Below, one piece after another: positions 1 to 11,620 of a stretch of 64,000 bases of DNA. The first letter of the stretch is position 1, and each line of letters opens with the position of its first letter. Source of the DNA: Vicia villosa. Its lineage: Eukaryota > Streptophyta > Magnoliopsida > Fabales > Fabaceae. The stretch covers positions 1 through 64,000 of the forward strand of contig NW_026705188.1 in assembly GCF_029867415.1 (NCBI RefSeq), read 5' to 3'. Under the pieces are notes generated by a model. The model ran no database searches. It saw only the letters and a program-made list of their open reading frames with translations, and was not told the origin of the DNA. Made by a program: the position numbers and the translations under genes.

Positions 1-80
1 ATGAGAGAGATAGTCAAGCTTATTTCCCTGTACTTGAGCCAAAATATTTTGAAATATGATGGGCAAATTTTGGGGTATGA
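1..80 (-). mobile_element. LTR edge (Ogre/gypsy-like), cut by window start
   Basis: Read on the minus strand from position 80, the sequence begins TGTCATACCCCAA, the same opening as the long LTR that starts at 54719 on the plus strand. This suggests the outer end of a gypsy-type LTR running leftwards out of the window. Only about 80 bases are visible and no target-site duplication can be checked, so the inner limit is uncertain. Confidence 0.4.
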
Positions 81-1507
81 CACATATTGACACGCCTCGG
101 TCGAACTCGTAGCTCCAGTTATGGTCTACATAGTGATAAAGTATCAAAATACAGCTTTTTCCAAAAATAAATAAATTAATAAATGCTTTTTTGTTGATTT
201 TTAGGGTCGCAAGCATAAGTAATTTCTCCATTCTCTTGACTAAAGATTCATTGTGTGATGTGTGTGACTTTTTTTGCATTCTTAGTATTATAAGTTGGAC
301 TTAATTCTAAATTGTGCATTATTTGTGGCAGATAATTACCCTTGGTGAGAGTTTGAGCCTTATAATGGATGAAATACAAACTTCTATTTCTGTTTCTTTC
401 TTTTGTGATTTCACTCATATTTGAGCCTTACATGTGCACACTGATATGATAGACATTTTTTAGCCACTTAACCAAAAAACGTCAACCTTAAAATTATCAA
501 CCTTAAAACAATATTATGACTATATTTAAGGAGATGCATGAGTCTTGTTTGAAGTTGTGTAGGGTTGAATTAATATATTTGTGATATTTCAAAAGTCGGT
601 AGAAAAGAAAAAAATAGAAAAAGAAAGAAGAAAGAAAATTCATATTACTATCGTATTTCTTATTGAAAAAAGATAAAGAAAAGAGAAGAGAAAATAGTTG
701 TGAATCAGTTGTTGGAAAGTAGAGAAAAATGTCGATTAGTTCAACTCCCGCAGTTCCTTTCAATTCTCTTTTGTCCCTTTAAATCTTAGCCTAATACTCC
801 TTAGGATTTATCTCACCATTACCTTAGCCATGTTACAACTTGAATAAAACCCTGTTGATCTTTGTATGCATGTATTTCAAGGGCGAATATTAGAGTCATT
901 TCAAGTTTATGGTAGTGTTAACTTTTACGATGTACTTTGAGTGTACACAAATAACCTAAACACTTTAGTGTTAAGAGAATTTTTATATCTTGTGAGGATT
1001 TTGCCACTTATGAATATTCTTTGATAAATTATCCTCTTACTTACATTGATTGTCACAAAAAGTTACTCACTAATGTCATATCTCTTGAATCTTAGAATGA
1101 GAGTTTTGCCTATCTCGATGTTGGTCCCAAAAATCTTTGAAATTGCATGTTCTATTTTTGTTTTCATTTTTTTGTTTCTTATTCTGTTTTAAATTTTGAA
1201 ATTAGAATTTTGCTTAGAGTGCAAAAGTTCAAAAGTGAGACAATTTGGTCAATGTATTTTAATACACTCTCCTTTACCTTGTGTAAGGACAATTCTACAA
1301 CTTCTCATTAATATCATTGCTTTAATATGTTTCTAAATTTAAGTTTAAATTTCTATTTTATTTTATTTTTTGTGGTTTATTTTTGAAATAAGATTTGGTA
1401 CTCTTTCACCATGCAAAATTGTTTCGAGCGCACGATAAATTGTTTACATGAGCTGATTTATTAATTACTCTACGCTCTAATGTATTTTGAAATATTAATT
1501 TTAGATA
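81..1507. other. AT-rich intergenic DNA, nothing recognised
   Basis: No ORF with recognisable protein similarity, no RNA gene and no clear terminal repeats were seen. Short low-complexity ORFs rich in F, S and L occur on the minus strand near 503-763 and look like chance products of AT-rich sequence. Confidence 0.5.
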
Positions 1508-1797
1508 CTAATCCCTCCGTTTTTTATTATAAGTCGTTTTAGACTTTTCACACAGTTTAAGAAAAATAATAATTGTTGTATGAAAATGAGAAATTATGAA
1601 GGTTTTTACAAAATTATCCTTCATTAATGACATATGGAAGATAAATTTATATAATTGAAATGAGAGAGAATAATAAATATTTAAGAATATAATAGAAAAA
1701 GTAGCATTAATTATTCATTGGAATTGTAAAGCGACTTATATTTAAATACAAATATTTTTTCCAAAACGACTTATAATAAAAAACGGAGGAAATATTA
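1508..1797. mobile_element. MITE, Stowaway-type (Tc1/mariner-like)
   Basis: The ends form long inverted repeats: CCCTCCGTTTTTTATTATAA with AAGTCGTTTTAG on the left mirrors AAAACGACTTATAATAAAAA with ACGGAGG on the right. The CTCCGTTT terminus with an AT-rich core of under 300 bp is the usual look of Stowaway-like MITEs in plants. TA duplications are plausible at both ends but the exact ends are soft. It has no coding capacity. Confidence 0.7.
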
Positions 1798-2714
1798 TTT
1801 AAGTCTTTAATTATAAGACCCTCTTGAATTTTTTTTGTCTATTTTTATAAGACCCTATTCAACTTTTAAAGTGCATTAGTTATTTTTTTATAAATACATC
1901 ACTAATTATATTACATTTTTTTTTTGCAATAATAAATGAATTTAATTGAAATACACTCACAGGGTAACGATTTTTTACAATCACAACTATTGATAAATAT
2001 AAAATGTTTGACTTTTATTTTAACTTCTTTTAAAATAAGACAATTAGATATTCATGATGTAATGATTGTGTAAATTTTTTTACACTTGATAGTGTATATC
2101 AATTAAACTCATAATAAATACACATGCATGAAAGTTAATTATTTCTATCTTCTAAAAATAAGTTTGTAAAATTGTACTAATAGTCCATAAATTTAATACT
2201 CTAACCAACTTTTTTTAATTAACAATAATTTTGTTTACATATTAAACTTTAGTAATTTATAGTTTAATCATATTGGACAGTAGAAAGACAAACGAAACGC
2301 TCTAAGAAATGATTGAAGGGCTCTTCTGTTGCACATTTCAAATAACTTTTTTGAACATGGGGAAAGCACATGCATGCAATGTATAAGGTTTAAATTAGTA
2401 TATAGTTGTTGACTCATATCCTTGAATTTTGATTTGATTCTAAAACAACACACAACTCGTAGGATAACAAATTGATGCTGGGGATATTATGAGTCAAGCG
2501 CAAGTCATGGTGAATACTGAATACAATATGGAATTAATTACATTTACATGAGGTGGTTTTTAATCTTATTGTTGCCTTCCTGTCAACTCTCATCTTGCAT
2601 GTGCATGGATACAATAATATTCTAATCACTAATTATAATAACAACAACATTTGGTAAGAAAAACAACATCCTCAAGAAAAAAAAAAAACTTATTTATCAT
2701 TTATATGAAATAAA
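1798..2714. other. AT-rich intergenic DNA, nothing recognised
   Basis: Homopolymer-rich sequence with no supported gene or repeat structure. It separates the MITE from the decayed copia fragment. Confidence 0.45.
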
Positions 2715-3634
2715 TAAACTGAAAATCATGTTGAGAAAGGAGTTTGACATGAAAGACTCAGGTAAAAGGTGTTAAACAAGTTTGACATGAATAATTTGAA
2801 GGCTGTGAGTACTCTATTAATGAATCACTTTAAGATCTCATTAGATCAATGTCCAAAGATAGATGTAGAAACTGAGTAAATGTCAACGGTTCCTTATGCT
2901 AGCATTGTTGGTTGTTTAATGTATGATATGATATGCACTAGATCAGATTTGACACAAGTTGTAATTCAAATTGGTAAGTTTATGTCCTAATCAGAAAACT
3001 ATCATTGGAAAGCAGTCAAATGGATTTTCTGATACTTAAAGGGTACCACGAGTTATATGCTTTCATGTTTAGCAGTGAACATGTAGATCCTTCAGTTGTG
3101 GAATATGCTGATTAAGACTATACTGATGATATGGATGATAGAAGGTCTACACTAAGATATGTCTTTACTATAGCAGGATGACCTATTTGTTGGAAATCTC
3201 CAATTTAATCCATAGTTGCCATGTTAACAACTGAAACAGAGTACATGACAACGAGCGAAGTTGCCAAAGAAGCCTTATGACTTATATGATTTGTGAGAGA
3301 ATTGGGTATCGAGAAAGGTGGAGTTTGGTTGCATTGTGATAATCAGAATGCCATTTACTTGACAAACAATCAAGTGTATCATGTCAGGACCAAATATATT
3401 GATGTGAGGTTTCATATGACCAGAGAGTTATTTTCATATGTACATATATTAAATAAAAAATTTCTACTTCAGAAAATGCAACTGTATATTGAACTTGTCA
3501 CTCATCAATGACAAGTTCATGCATTACTTAAGCTTGTTACATATATTTCTTAGTGTTAAGCAGCATGAGTAATTCCTCGGTTGCCATGATAAATCGTTAT
3601 TTAGTAAGTCTTTGATATTCGCTAAAGTGGATAT
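2715..3634 (+). pseudogene. Decayed Ty1/copia polyprotein 3' end (RT end plus RNase H)
   Basis: Translation in shifting frames gives pieces typical of a copia polyprotein. Near 2740-2880 there is a KKF-like DMNNLKAVSTLL stretch. From about 2878 comes MSTVPYASIVGCLMY with ICTRSDLTQ, the conserved end of reverse transcriptase. Around 3025-3050 there is WKAVKWIF with YLKGTTSYML. At 3293-3500 there is a RNase H piece including LHCDNQNAIYL and HVRTKYIDVRFH. In-frame stops and frameshifts interrupt it throughout, and the gag, protease and integrase parts are missing, so it is a 5'-truncated dead copy. It is followed directly by its 3' LTR. The lineage looks like the Tork/TNT1-94 group, by motif wording only. 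Confidence 0.85.
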
Positions 3635-3961
3635 TGTTGATTATAACTCATATTGTGAAGATTATAATAGGTATTGTTGGGTATAATTGATATTGTGGAG
3701 ATTATTATGGGCAAATATAATTGTTTGTTGTGGGTAACTAGAGATTAAGATTTAAGTAAACCGAACCCTAGTATTATATATGGCTTGTAAAACTATAACC
3801 CTAATTCAAGATCAAAATAAAGGGAGATATAGTTACTTTATAATCGCAGAAATAGACACCATTGACCGAATTGTATTAACAAAGATCGATTGCATTCATT
3901 GTCTTTTATTTTTATTTATCTTTAATCTTCTAAACTGGTTATATTAAATGATGTACTAACA
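3635..3961 (+). mobile_element. 3' LTR of the copia fragment
   Basis: The LTR opens TGTTGATTATAAC after a purine-rich tract (AAAGTGGATAT) that looks like a weakened polypurine tract, and closes ACTAACA at 3961. A TATA-like stretch (ATTATATATGG) lies near 3772-3782 and an AATAAA motif near 3817. The length of 327 bp fits a copia LTR. Near its start the segment GATTATAATAGG / GATTATTATGG is locally duplicated. Confidence 0.7.
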
Positions 3962-4660
3962 CAATATTTTTATATTACTTCACAAGATCAATACTCATGA
4001 ACCCTTCAGTTCAACTTTTTAAAAGTGTAGATTAAGAAGCTCTTTATTGGGGTTGGTGTAACTCAACTCAACCCAACCTACAAACACCCCCCTAAAAATA
4101 AATCAAACAAGTCCTTAAAGAGATGTGTTATTTTGACACAAATTTGACATCAAATTTTAACAATGACTTATATCGTTAAGACAATTCAAATATAAACATG
4201 GTATTGAGAGAGTTGTTGGTATACAAGAGTTTCAAATCATAAACTAAGTTTGCTTTGGTTGTCATGAACATGCTTATCCCATTATTATATTACTAATTCA
4301 TATACACATATCATAATATACTCCAATAGTAAACTCTAGCTGCCCAAGCAATCCTTGTAAACAATTTAGATGCTTCACGCCACTTTATTACTATATACTA
4401 TCCTAAAACAGTCTTCAATTTTTAAAGTCTTCTTTTCTTGGTGTCAACAATGTAACCTCAATCATCCTCATGACACATACTCTTAGCCAGTCTGTACATG
4501 TAACACACCTTTGTTTTATTCTCATCAATCAATTATTCTCCAATTATGCTCCTTAAAAAGTGCACCCCTTTTCATTTTCTATTAACTACTTAACTTCATG
4601 TCAACTATATTATTCTATTCCATAAGCTACCTCAAATTGGTGTCATGTCATGTTAACTAA
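3962..4660. promoter_or_regulatory. Upstream region of the peroxidase gene
   Basis: About 700 bp of AT-rich DNA between the copia LTR and the peroxidase TATA box. No repeat ends or other genes were seen. The promoter presumably lies in the last few hundred bases, but no individual factor site stands out. Confidence 0.4.
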
Positions 4661-4663
4661 CTA

Positions 4664-4673
4664 TATATAAATA
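4664..4673 (+). promoter_or_regulatory. TATA box of the peroxidase gene
   Basis: TATATAAATA lies about 60-70 bp before the chosen ATG at 4733. A transcription start roughly 30 bp downstream would fall near 4695-4705. That is after the in-frame ATG at 4691, which supports 4733 as the start codon. Confidence 0.6.
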
Positions 4674-4732
4674 ACTAACTAGTCTCATAAATGTTGCAAA
4701 CAACAATTGTAGTATCAAAACAGTTACTAATA

Positions 4733-6121
4733 ATGGAAGCTCCAAGATTTGTCTTCTTGTCTTTGCTTCTTCTTCTCCTCACAGCTTCAATAAGCTCAGC
4801 TCAACTCACTCGTGGCTTCTATAACAATGTATGTCCCAATGTTGAACAAGTGGTTCGCGCTGCCGTGACTCAGAAGTTTCAGCAAACTTTTGTGACTGCT
4901 CCCGCCACTCTTAGACTCTTCTTCCATGATTGCTTTGTCAGGGTATGTGTGTAATTTATTAGTACTATTTTACTTTTTAGATTCATTGAATAATCAGTGT
5001 ATCTGATTTATTATATAGACCAAATATATTGATTAAGAACCAGAAGAAGTATTTAAGCCTGATAAGTAAGGAAATACTTGTAACTTGTAACAGGGTTGTG
5101 ATGCTTCGGTTTTGATTCAATCTCCAATTAATAAAGCAGAGAAGGATCATCCTGATGATATCTCACTAGCCGGGGATGGCTTTGACACGGTTATTAAGGC
5201 CAAGGCGGCTGTTGACAAGGATCCTAAGTGCCGAAACAAAGTCTCTTGTGCTGATATCCTCGCTCTCGCTACAAGGGATGTGGTCAATTTGGTACATTCA
5301 TTTTCTTCACTTTTTTTTTTTTGTTTAAATTCCATTTAACCTCGGGTCCTTCTTCGGGCGAAGAGGATAGAATTTTAGTACTTTCACCCTAATTACCTGC
5401 GTATATGCAAATGACTTGATACTAAAGGTATTGTCAATAATGTAGGCAGGGGGTCCATTTTACAATGTCGATTTAGGAAGGCGCGATGGAAGAATATCTA
5501 CTTTGGCCGGTGTTCAACACAATCTTCCTGGCCCTAATTTCAAATTGGATCAACTCAACACCATGTTTAATCAACACGGTCTCTCTCAAACCGATATGAT
5601 TGCATTATCAGGTACGAAAAAATTGATGTGTTATATGTTTAGACCATCAGGTCTAACGTGTATGAGTGTTGTATGTAAACTTTGTGATACTGAAGTTCGA
5701 TTATGTATGTTTAGGTGCGCATACGATTGGATTCTCTCACTGCAACCGCTTCTCAAACCGAATCTACAGATTCAGCCAAACAACGAGAATCGATCCATCA
5801 TTGAATTTACAATATGCTTTACAGCTTAGGCAAATGTGTCCATTGAATGTTGATCCTAGAATTGCCATTAACATGGATCCTATCTCACCTAGAAAGTTTG
5901 ACAATCAATACTTCAAGAATCTCCAACAAGGAAAAGGACTATTCACTTCTGATCAAGTGTTGTTCACAGATTCAAGGTCAAAGGCTACAGTTAATCTTTT
6001 TGCATCCAATGAAAAAGCTTTTCAAACTGCTTTTATTGATGCTATTACTAAGTTGGGAAAGGTTGGTGTTAAAACTGGTAATCAAGGTGAGATTAGGATT
6101 GATTGCTCCAAGGCCAACTAG
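4733..6121 (+). CDS. Class III secretory peroxidase (4 exons, 326 aa)
   Basis: Exons are 4733-4942, 5094-5291, 5446-5611 and 5715-6121; all introns are GT-AG and the joined frame is open to TAG. This is the classic four-exon layout of plant class III peroxidases. Residues 1-23 are a hydrophobic signal peptide ([15 protein letters not shown]) ending before QLTRGFY, so the enzyme should enter the secretory pathway. The distal heme pocket is [16 protein letters not shown], with Arg61 and His65; the proximal heme-binding motif is [13 protein letters not shown], with His194. Conserved cysteines for the usual disulphides are present (Cys34, Cys67, Cys72, Cys122, with others in the C-terminal half). 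Such enzymes use H2O2 to oxidise phenolics in the cell wall, or generate radicals there. By wording it is nearest the AtPRX16/45/50/51-type group, from memory of the family. An in-frame ATG at 4691 would add 14 residues before the signal peptide and is less likely. No broken residues are seen, so it looks functional. Confidence 0.95.
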
Positions 6122-6595
6122 AAAAACTACTTATATGACATCATTGTCGGATTTCGATTCTCTGCATTAATAAAAGCGCGCAGTTGTTCGGAATAGTCAA
6201 TCTCAAACATTGGTTTGAGATTGTTCGGTTTATATTACAAGCTTATTCAATTTATTTTAAATCAGATGGTCGAGATCAGTAACAACGGAGTCAATTTCCA
6301 TCATTATTAGTTCTTTTGAGGGTTTATGAGTTTTGTATATTTTGTAATTCATTGTTCTATTAATAATTGATGATTGAGTTCTTCAAGTTACAACTTACAA
6401 TTAGATCATCACATTGAATTAATGCATCTAGTTTAAGTTCAATTAAATAAGCTGAAAAGAACTTATGGACATATTATAAACAGTTTGTATAAGGTTTTTT
6501 AAACAATCTCACTACACTAATGTTTATATCCGCAAATAAGTTAATCTAGTAATGTGAATGCACGAACCATCTAAATTCACTGGTTCATGTTTGAC
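6122..6595. other. 3' flank of the peroxidase gene
   Basis: AT-rich sequence with AATAA-type signals near 6170 and 6360 that could serve polyadenylation. No other gene was seen. Confidence 0.4.
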
Positions 6596-6830
6596 CTAAC
6601 TCAGCTATACAAAACCGACTTATAAGGTGAGGATTACTGCCACATGCAAACACATGTTTAGGCCATATACGTAAGACTCTCGCACTTTCTCACGTCCAAG
6701 ACTGAACATCTGAAAGGTAGAAATAAATGAAAGGCGACCCTATAGCAAAAGCCTGATAACACCCGATAATAGGTGGCCCAACGGATTTTAAACATGACTC
6801 TGATACCATGTTACAACAATTACATAGAAA
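6596..6830 (-). mobile_element. LTR-retrotransposon remnant with tRNA-Met primer site
   Basis: On the minus strand, ...TTGTAACA is followed directly by TGGTATCAGAGTC (positions 6808 down to 6796). This is the standard primer-binding site for initiator tRNA-Met right after an LTR end. Downstream on that strand are GGGCCACCTATTATCGGGTG and GGACGTGAGAAAGTGCGAGA, wording common in TRIM or short copia internal regions. The matching LTR would extend into the 3' end of the neighbouring gene (stop at 6854), so it must be truncated. No coding sequence remains. Confidence 0.55.
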
Positions 6831-6853
6831 CAAACAAGTTAATAAACTGCTAT

Positions 6854-7479
6854 TTAAGCTGTAAACCTTGAGTAACTGTCACACTGTTGCTTGCTCCTGA
6901 TAGGGGTTTGTGTGTCACTGCATTCTCCTAATTGAAGTTTCATATTAGTATTCTTAACCTTGCTACCTCCTATGCTTAATGTTAAATCCACTTCCATTTC
7001 TTCATTACAATTCTGAAATGCAGCAGTGTAGGAACTAGTCCCTACCTCACTTTTATCAATACCAAATGATGATCCAATCAAAGTGTTTTCCACAGCAGGC
7101 TTTTCAAGATCAAAACCTCTTATGTCCTTCATTGGACTCAAAAAATTTTGTTGTCTAATTTTGTTTTTGAGTTCATTCATCAGCATCTTCTGCACATTGT
7201 ATATTCGGTGTAGTTCTCTTACCTGCATATTCCAAATCTCATGAATGATTGCAATTTAGGACCATTAGTCCAGTTCATGAAGAAAAATCGAATCATGTGC
7301 ATGTTGAGGATATATACCTGGTGTTTGAAGATATCTTCATGCATCTGCATTGTCCTTTTGATGGATTCTATATTGTTTCTGTCAAGCTGCTTCTTATCCA
7401 TGATGGAACCTTGCAGTTTATTGATTCCAGTCCTGTGATGATGACCACCCTTTCTTCTGATGATAATGCTCCCACACAT
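6854..7479 (-). CDS. Small coiled-coil protein, DUF863-like N-terminus (176 aa)
   Basis: Two coding exons, 7479-7318 and 7222-6854, are joined across a GT-AG intron of 95 bp (CACCAG|GTATAT ... ATGCAG|GTAAGA). An in-frame TGA lies immediately before the ATG at 7479, which fixes the first possible start in this exon; a second Met at 7401 (MDKKQLDRN) is a possible alternative. Residues about 35-77 form a predicted amphipathic helix with MHEDIFKHQVRELHRIYNVQ, closely resembling the N-terminal signature of plant DUF863 proteins (hxxFKxQVxELHRLYxVQ). The protein ends far earlier than true DUF863 members, so it belongs to the short relatives of that group. Residues 128-139 (MEVDLTLSIGGS) include an L-x-L-x-I run that could act like an EAR-type repression motif; that is inference. 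No catalytic motif is seen and function is unknown. The 3' end abuts a retrotransposon remnant. Confidence 0.8.
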
Positions 7480-8060
7480 TCACTCCACCCAAAGTTAACT
7501 TGTTGCTCCCTACCAAGGTTGTAAAAAACTGTCTGTTACCGCGAAAACGGTTGCATACTGTTATTCACTGTTTTTATGATAATGAACAAATTGTGATTAA
7601 TTCACACCGCGACAACCACGTTTACGCGACCACGGCCGTTTTAAATAACGGAATCAAGATGCTACACCTTAAGACATGCACCATATATGCTAGGAAACTT
7701 CAAATAAACAAAAAAGTATGTATTCTGTAGGTTTAATTCATACCTGTAATATGAAGTAGCAGAATTATAGATATCTCTGGTGAAAGTCATTGAACATCTT
7801 CTTACTCATGCAACCATTTTCACACTTAAGTCTAATACTAATATTATTACAAGTGGAAAATTCTCTCATGATGGATCAACCCAACAAGCTAGAGAATCCT
7901 GAGGAAGATAGTTCATAGAAAGAAACTAAGAAACAAGACAGGAAAGAAAATATAATTATGAGGTTTGACAGGCTGTGAAGGAAGGAGGCAAGAAAAAGAT
8001 GAAGTTTTGCAATGGAAGTGTTGATATATTATAATACGAATATATTTTGTATTAAACATG
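7480..8060 (-). promoter_or_regulatory. Leader and promoter region of the DUF863-like gene
   Basis: On the minus strand, TATAATATATC lies near 8025-8040 and is followed by a pyrimidine-rich stretch (TTTTTCTTGCCTCC and similar) typical of plant leaders. A leader intron is likely because about 500 bp separate this from the ATG. Part of the interval (about 7510-7660) is unusually GC-rich for the area and contains mirrored pieces such as AAAACGG and CCGTTTT. A small MITE may sit inside, but its ends are not convincing. Confidence 0.35.
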
Positions 8061-10229
8061 TGTTTATAGTATAGTTGATTTATATTTTGAATAAATGTTG
8101 TTGCTTAACTGTAATACTGTGGAAAAGGATAGGAGAGGGACCACCATTGAGTATATGATAATGAAGAGATAAAATAAGAGTCATGACATTGAAGCAATGT
8201 AGGACAGGGAACAGGATATTTCAGACAAGTATTCAGATTTGATCACCATATGAAAGTTACTGCTTTATCTACTTTGGTTTGTTTTTGGAAATTCAACTAT
8301 TGGAATTTTATTCTTGTTTCCGTACATGCAGCACAACAATTATACCAATAATAATATTTGGTGTCTCTGTATGTGTCGGACATCATACTCGTTCGGAGTA
8401 GTTTTTAAAAATTGAATCAAACTACTAGCTCCGCTAGGAAACCAGAAATGTTTGGTGAAAGGATGAAGTGGAATCTTGTTGCAGCGGAGCAAATCTCTGA
8501 TGTGATGGCACAGAGGCGGACCTGCAAGATTAGCAATGTAACATTCAAGTCAGTAAAAGAATGAGGAATAAAGTAAGTTATTATTCAGAGAATACCTCAG
8601 GTATTGCGTGGATGCCTTATATACGAGGAGTGGTTATGGACGTTCCTTTCTTTTCAGTGTGGAATGTGGGGGTCATCTGATGACATCTAACGATAAGCAC
8701 TAGTCCGTGGCGTGGATCCAATGTGTGGCTCCAAAGCAGGGTTATAACGTTGCTTTTAGAGTCATCTCACGTTTTTAGAAACCACGTATAGATTAACGTA
8801 GTTTAACTATAAAAAAAAAATAGTGAGTTTATTTAACCACAATTTTACCGGACAAACATTTTATGAGTCATATTTAACCAAGGTTTAATGCTTTAGTGAA
8901 GTGACTTTAGACTCATGATTTGGCCTCCTCTATTTTGTGTTTGTGACCGACCCAAAACACTACTAGAATAGTTTAGTTCAGGAACCACAAACACCTATGC
9001 TCAATACTACTATAACTTTTTTTGGTCAAGTTGATGTAATCACTAGATTTGGAGATGGGATATAGCATGATTAATTAAAGAACAACTCCAAGATATCATC
9101 CAACTTTCATTGTCTTGTTAAGATGGGATATTGAAGAAATTGCACGCTTTGTAGCCTAACAAAGGCACAAGCCGTAAAGAAACTAGACCCACTCAATCCG
9201 TGCATTACACTGCATGTGCTTTTAATTTCTACTCTCTTTTCTTATTATATTCATCCAAAGATTCCTTTCTCACCACATAAATCCAAACTCACTCTTAAAC
9301 CTTATTATAACCCCCTAATTAATGTTTTATTCGCTTGTTTTTGTCTCTTCAATTGTTTCACAATCCTTATAGCTTTTAAGTCTTGTCTGTTTCTTAACAC
9401 TAAACTAAGAGGGATCATTATCATGTCCATAATATGTCGCTGTCTGCTTTGTACTTTTTCCACCCATCAATACTTAACTCAAATCTAATTACAACATGAT
9501 TTATAAAAAATGTGTATGAATCAAAAGGTGCATAGTATTGCTTTGCTGGTAAACTATAAATTATTGGACTAGTTTTTGATTAATTCAGACGTGTTTCATA
9601 AACAAACTATTATGGACTTTTGATTAATCAAGTGTAAGGCATGGTTGTCAAATAGTGAATAGTAAGTTTCATCAAAAAATAAATTGAAGTAGCAAAGAAA
9701 AGATTGTATCCAATTCAGCTCCCATTTTCAATCTTGTCAAAAAAAGAGAGAAAAGCTCTCACACATTTAGTCCATTGCACCAGATTATAGTATTGAGTGT
9801 TGTTGACTTCCCTTCCCTACCAATAAGATAAAATAAGAATATGAAATGGGCATTTGATTTGGAGTGGACTTGAAGGGATGGATGGAGATTTTGTGATGCC
9901 TCGGATAATGGAGGATGTTTTCGAGCTATGTTTCCGAGCTATGTTTGGATATCATTACATCAATCCAAACATTACCAAAAAAAATAATTTTACATGCAAG
10001 AACTCAAATGTTAAAATCAAAGAAAATTTTAACAAAATCTAAATGTTTAACTAATTTGAAAATTATATTTTTCACATAGACACGGGCTTCTATATATAGA
10101 TGACATATAAGAGACTTTGACTTCAAAAACATATTGAAATATGTCTTAAAACCCTAATTAATGAAGAGAAGAAAAACATGTTTTAAAAAAAACATGTTTT
10201 CAGAATGTCACGGGTGCCACTAGAAGGAG
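8061..10229. other. Intergenic region, no supported gene
   Basis: Mostly AT-rich. A less AT-rich stretch at about 8440-8770 (with CTTATATACGAGG near 8620 and GTCCGTGGCGTGGATCC near 8703) looks like part of an old LTR, but I could not match either end. Short ORFs around 9216-9488 and 9854-10042 show no family resemblance and are taken as chance. Confidence 0.4.
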
Positions 10230-11620
10230 TTAAGTTTATAAGTGATTGCAATGGGTTCTAAATGAGATATAAAAAATTTTTGCAACGACAACGATTTTGA
10301 GCGATGTAAGCAATCTTAACTCAACATAAGTATTTCTAAATGAGATATCAAGAAATTTTGCAACGACAACGATTTTGAGCGATGTAAGCAATCTTAACTC
10401 AACAGAAGTATATAGACGCATTAAAGGGTAAGACATTGATATCTACATGCCTAATACAAACAAAGGAGACTAAGATGCATGATAAGATCAAAAGTGTAAT
10501 TATCTTGTGTCTCGTAGATAAAATTTTAAGAAAACCAAGAAAGATGACTTCGGTTTTTACGTAGACAAAGCTTGAATCATTGTATATGACTAAGTATTTG
10601 GCTCAACGATTGTGTTTGAAACAACAACTTTATCAATTCTAAATGATAGAGAACAAATCCACATTGGAGGTGTTGACAAAATTTCACAAGATCATTGATG
10701 ATCTTGAGAATATTAATGTGAAGATTGATGATAAGGACAAGACTCTATTCTTGTTAAGCTCATTACTCAAATCTTTTGAGCACTTCTAGGATGCTCTTCC
10801 TTGTGGTAAAAAAAAGAAACTATTATTTTAGTTGAAGTCCAAACACATGTGAGATCCAAGAAATTTGTAAAGGTGAAATATTTGAAGATTGACAATAGTG
10901 GTGAAAGCTTAAGTGTCCCAAAAAGAGAAAGTGAGTGTATAGGGGTGTCTGAATCAAAAGGCTTGACAAGTCAAGGATAAAATTTTTAGTCATAAGAAAA
11001 TCGATCACTTCAAGAATGATTATCCCAATAGTGAGAACAATGAAGGTTATGTTTAGATTGTTGTTACCTCAAATAAAGATAGTTATGATAGTGTTGGTGT
11101 ACTGATGCTGTCAATTTTGGAGAGTGAAGAGAGTTAGGTCATGGAGTTAGGACTCTCTTATCACATGCCCTCAAGAAAAAGTACTTTAAGACTTTGAAGC
11201 TAGAAGATTTCTGAGTCGTTTGACTCAGTAACAATAAGGTTTGCAAGGCTCATTGTATTGGTACGATTAAAATCAAATTGTATGATGATAATAATTTTCT
11301 TCTATATAATGTGAGGTATATATGTTCTAGACCTCAGACAAAATTTGTCATCTATAAGCATGTTTGATGATCTATGTTATTTCACTAGATTTGAACATGG
11401 GGTTCCCATGGTTGAATGATCATAACAAAATGGTCTAAAATATGTGAGTTATATATTTTAGATGGATACATTGTTATTGGCCATACATCATTAGCTAGTG
11501 AAGATTTTCTTAATGAGAATGCTATGAGATTTGATGCCAAAACATGGTAAATGTTTGAATGTTGTTTTAAAGCAGTTTAATGAGTTTTGTAGAAGAGTAT
11601 GGATAAAAAAATGCATTTGA
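10230..11620 (+). pseudogene. Decayed Ty1/copia gag-protease region
   Basis: Broken frames spell a Tork/TNT1-94-type gag. A duplicated start segment encodes a KKFDGNNDFE-like stretch. At 10570-10800 there is a chain including LYMTKYLAQRLCLKQQLYQF and LTKFHKIIDDLENINVKID with LLSSLLKSFEHF, the typical UBN2-type gag helix bundle. Around 11000-11040 (KIDHFKNDYPN) is what is left of a zinc knuckle. At 11130-11165 there is LGLSYHMPSRKS, matching the protease-proximal (D)SGxxxHM motif. Beyond 11400 (YILDGYIVIGHTSLASE) the pre-integrase region fades out. There are many stops. It is not the missing half of the copy at 2.7-4.0 kb, since the order along the strand is wrong; it is a separate insertion. 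Confidence 0.8.
10256..10411 (+). repeat. 78-bp tandem duplication at the start of the copia gag
   Basis: TTCTAAATGAGATAT opens at 10256 and again at 10334. The segment runs through GCAACGACAACGATTTTGAG to CTTAACTCAACA in both copies with only a few differences. The period is 78 bp, a multiple of three, so it duplicates a 26-codon block of gag (KKFDGNNDF region). It is probably a local replication or recombination event after the element died. Confidence 0.85.

Noticed and set aside
503..763. Minus-strand Phe/Ser-rich frame
   Set aside because: Low-complexity translation of poly-purine sequence; no supporting features.
4691..4732. Alternative upstream start for the peroxidase
   Set aside because: It would put 14 residues before the signal peptide and lies at or before the expected transcription start from the TATA box at 4664.
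2715..11620. Single copia element with its 3' part at 2.7-4.0 kb and its gag at 10.2-11.6 kb
   Set aside because: On the plus strand the 3' end would precede gag, and two host genes lie between them; they are separate decayed insertions.
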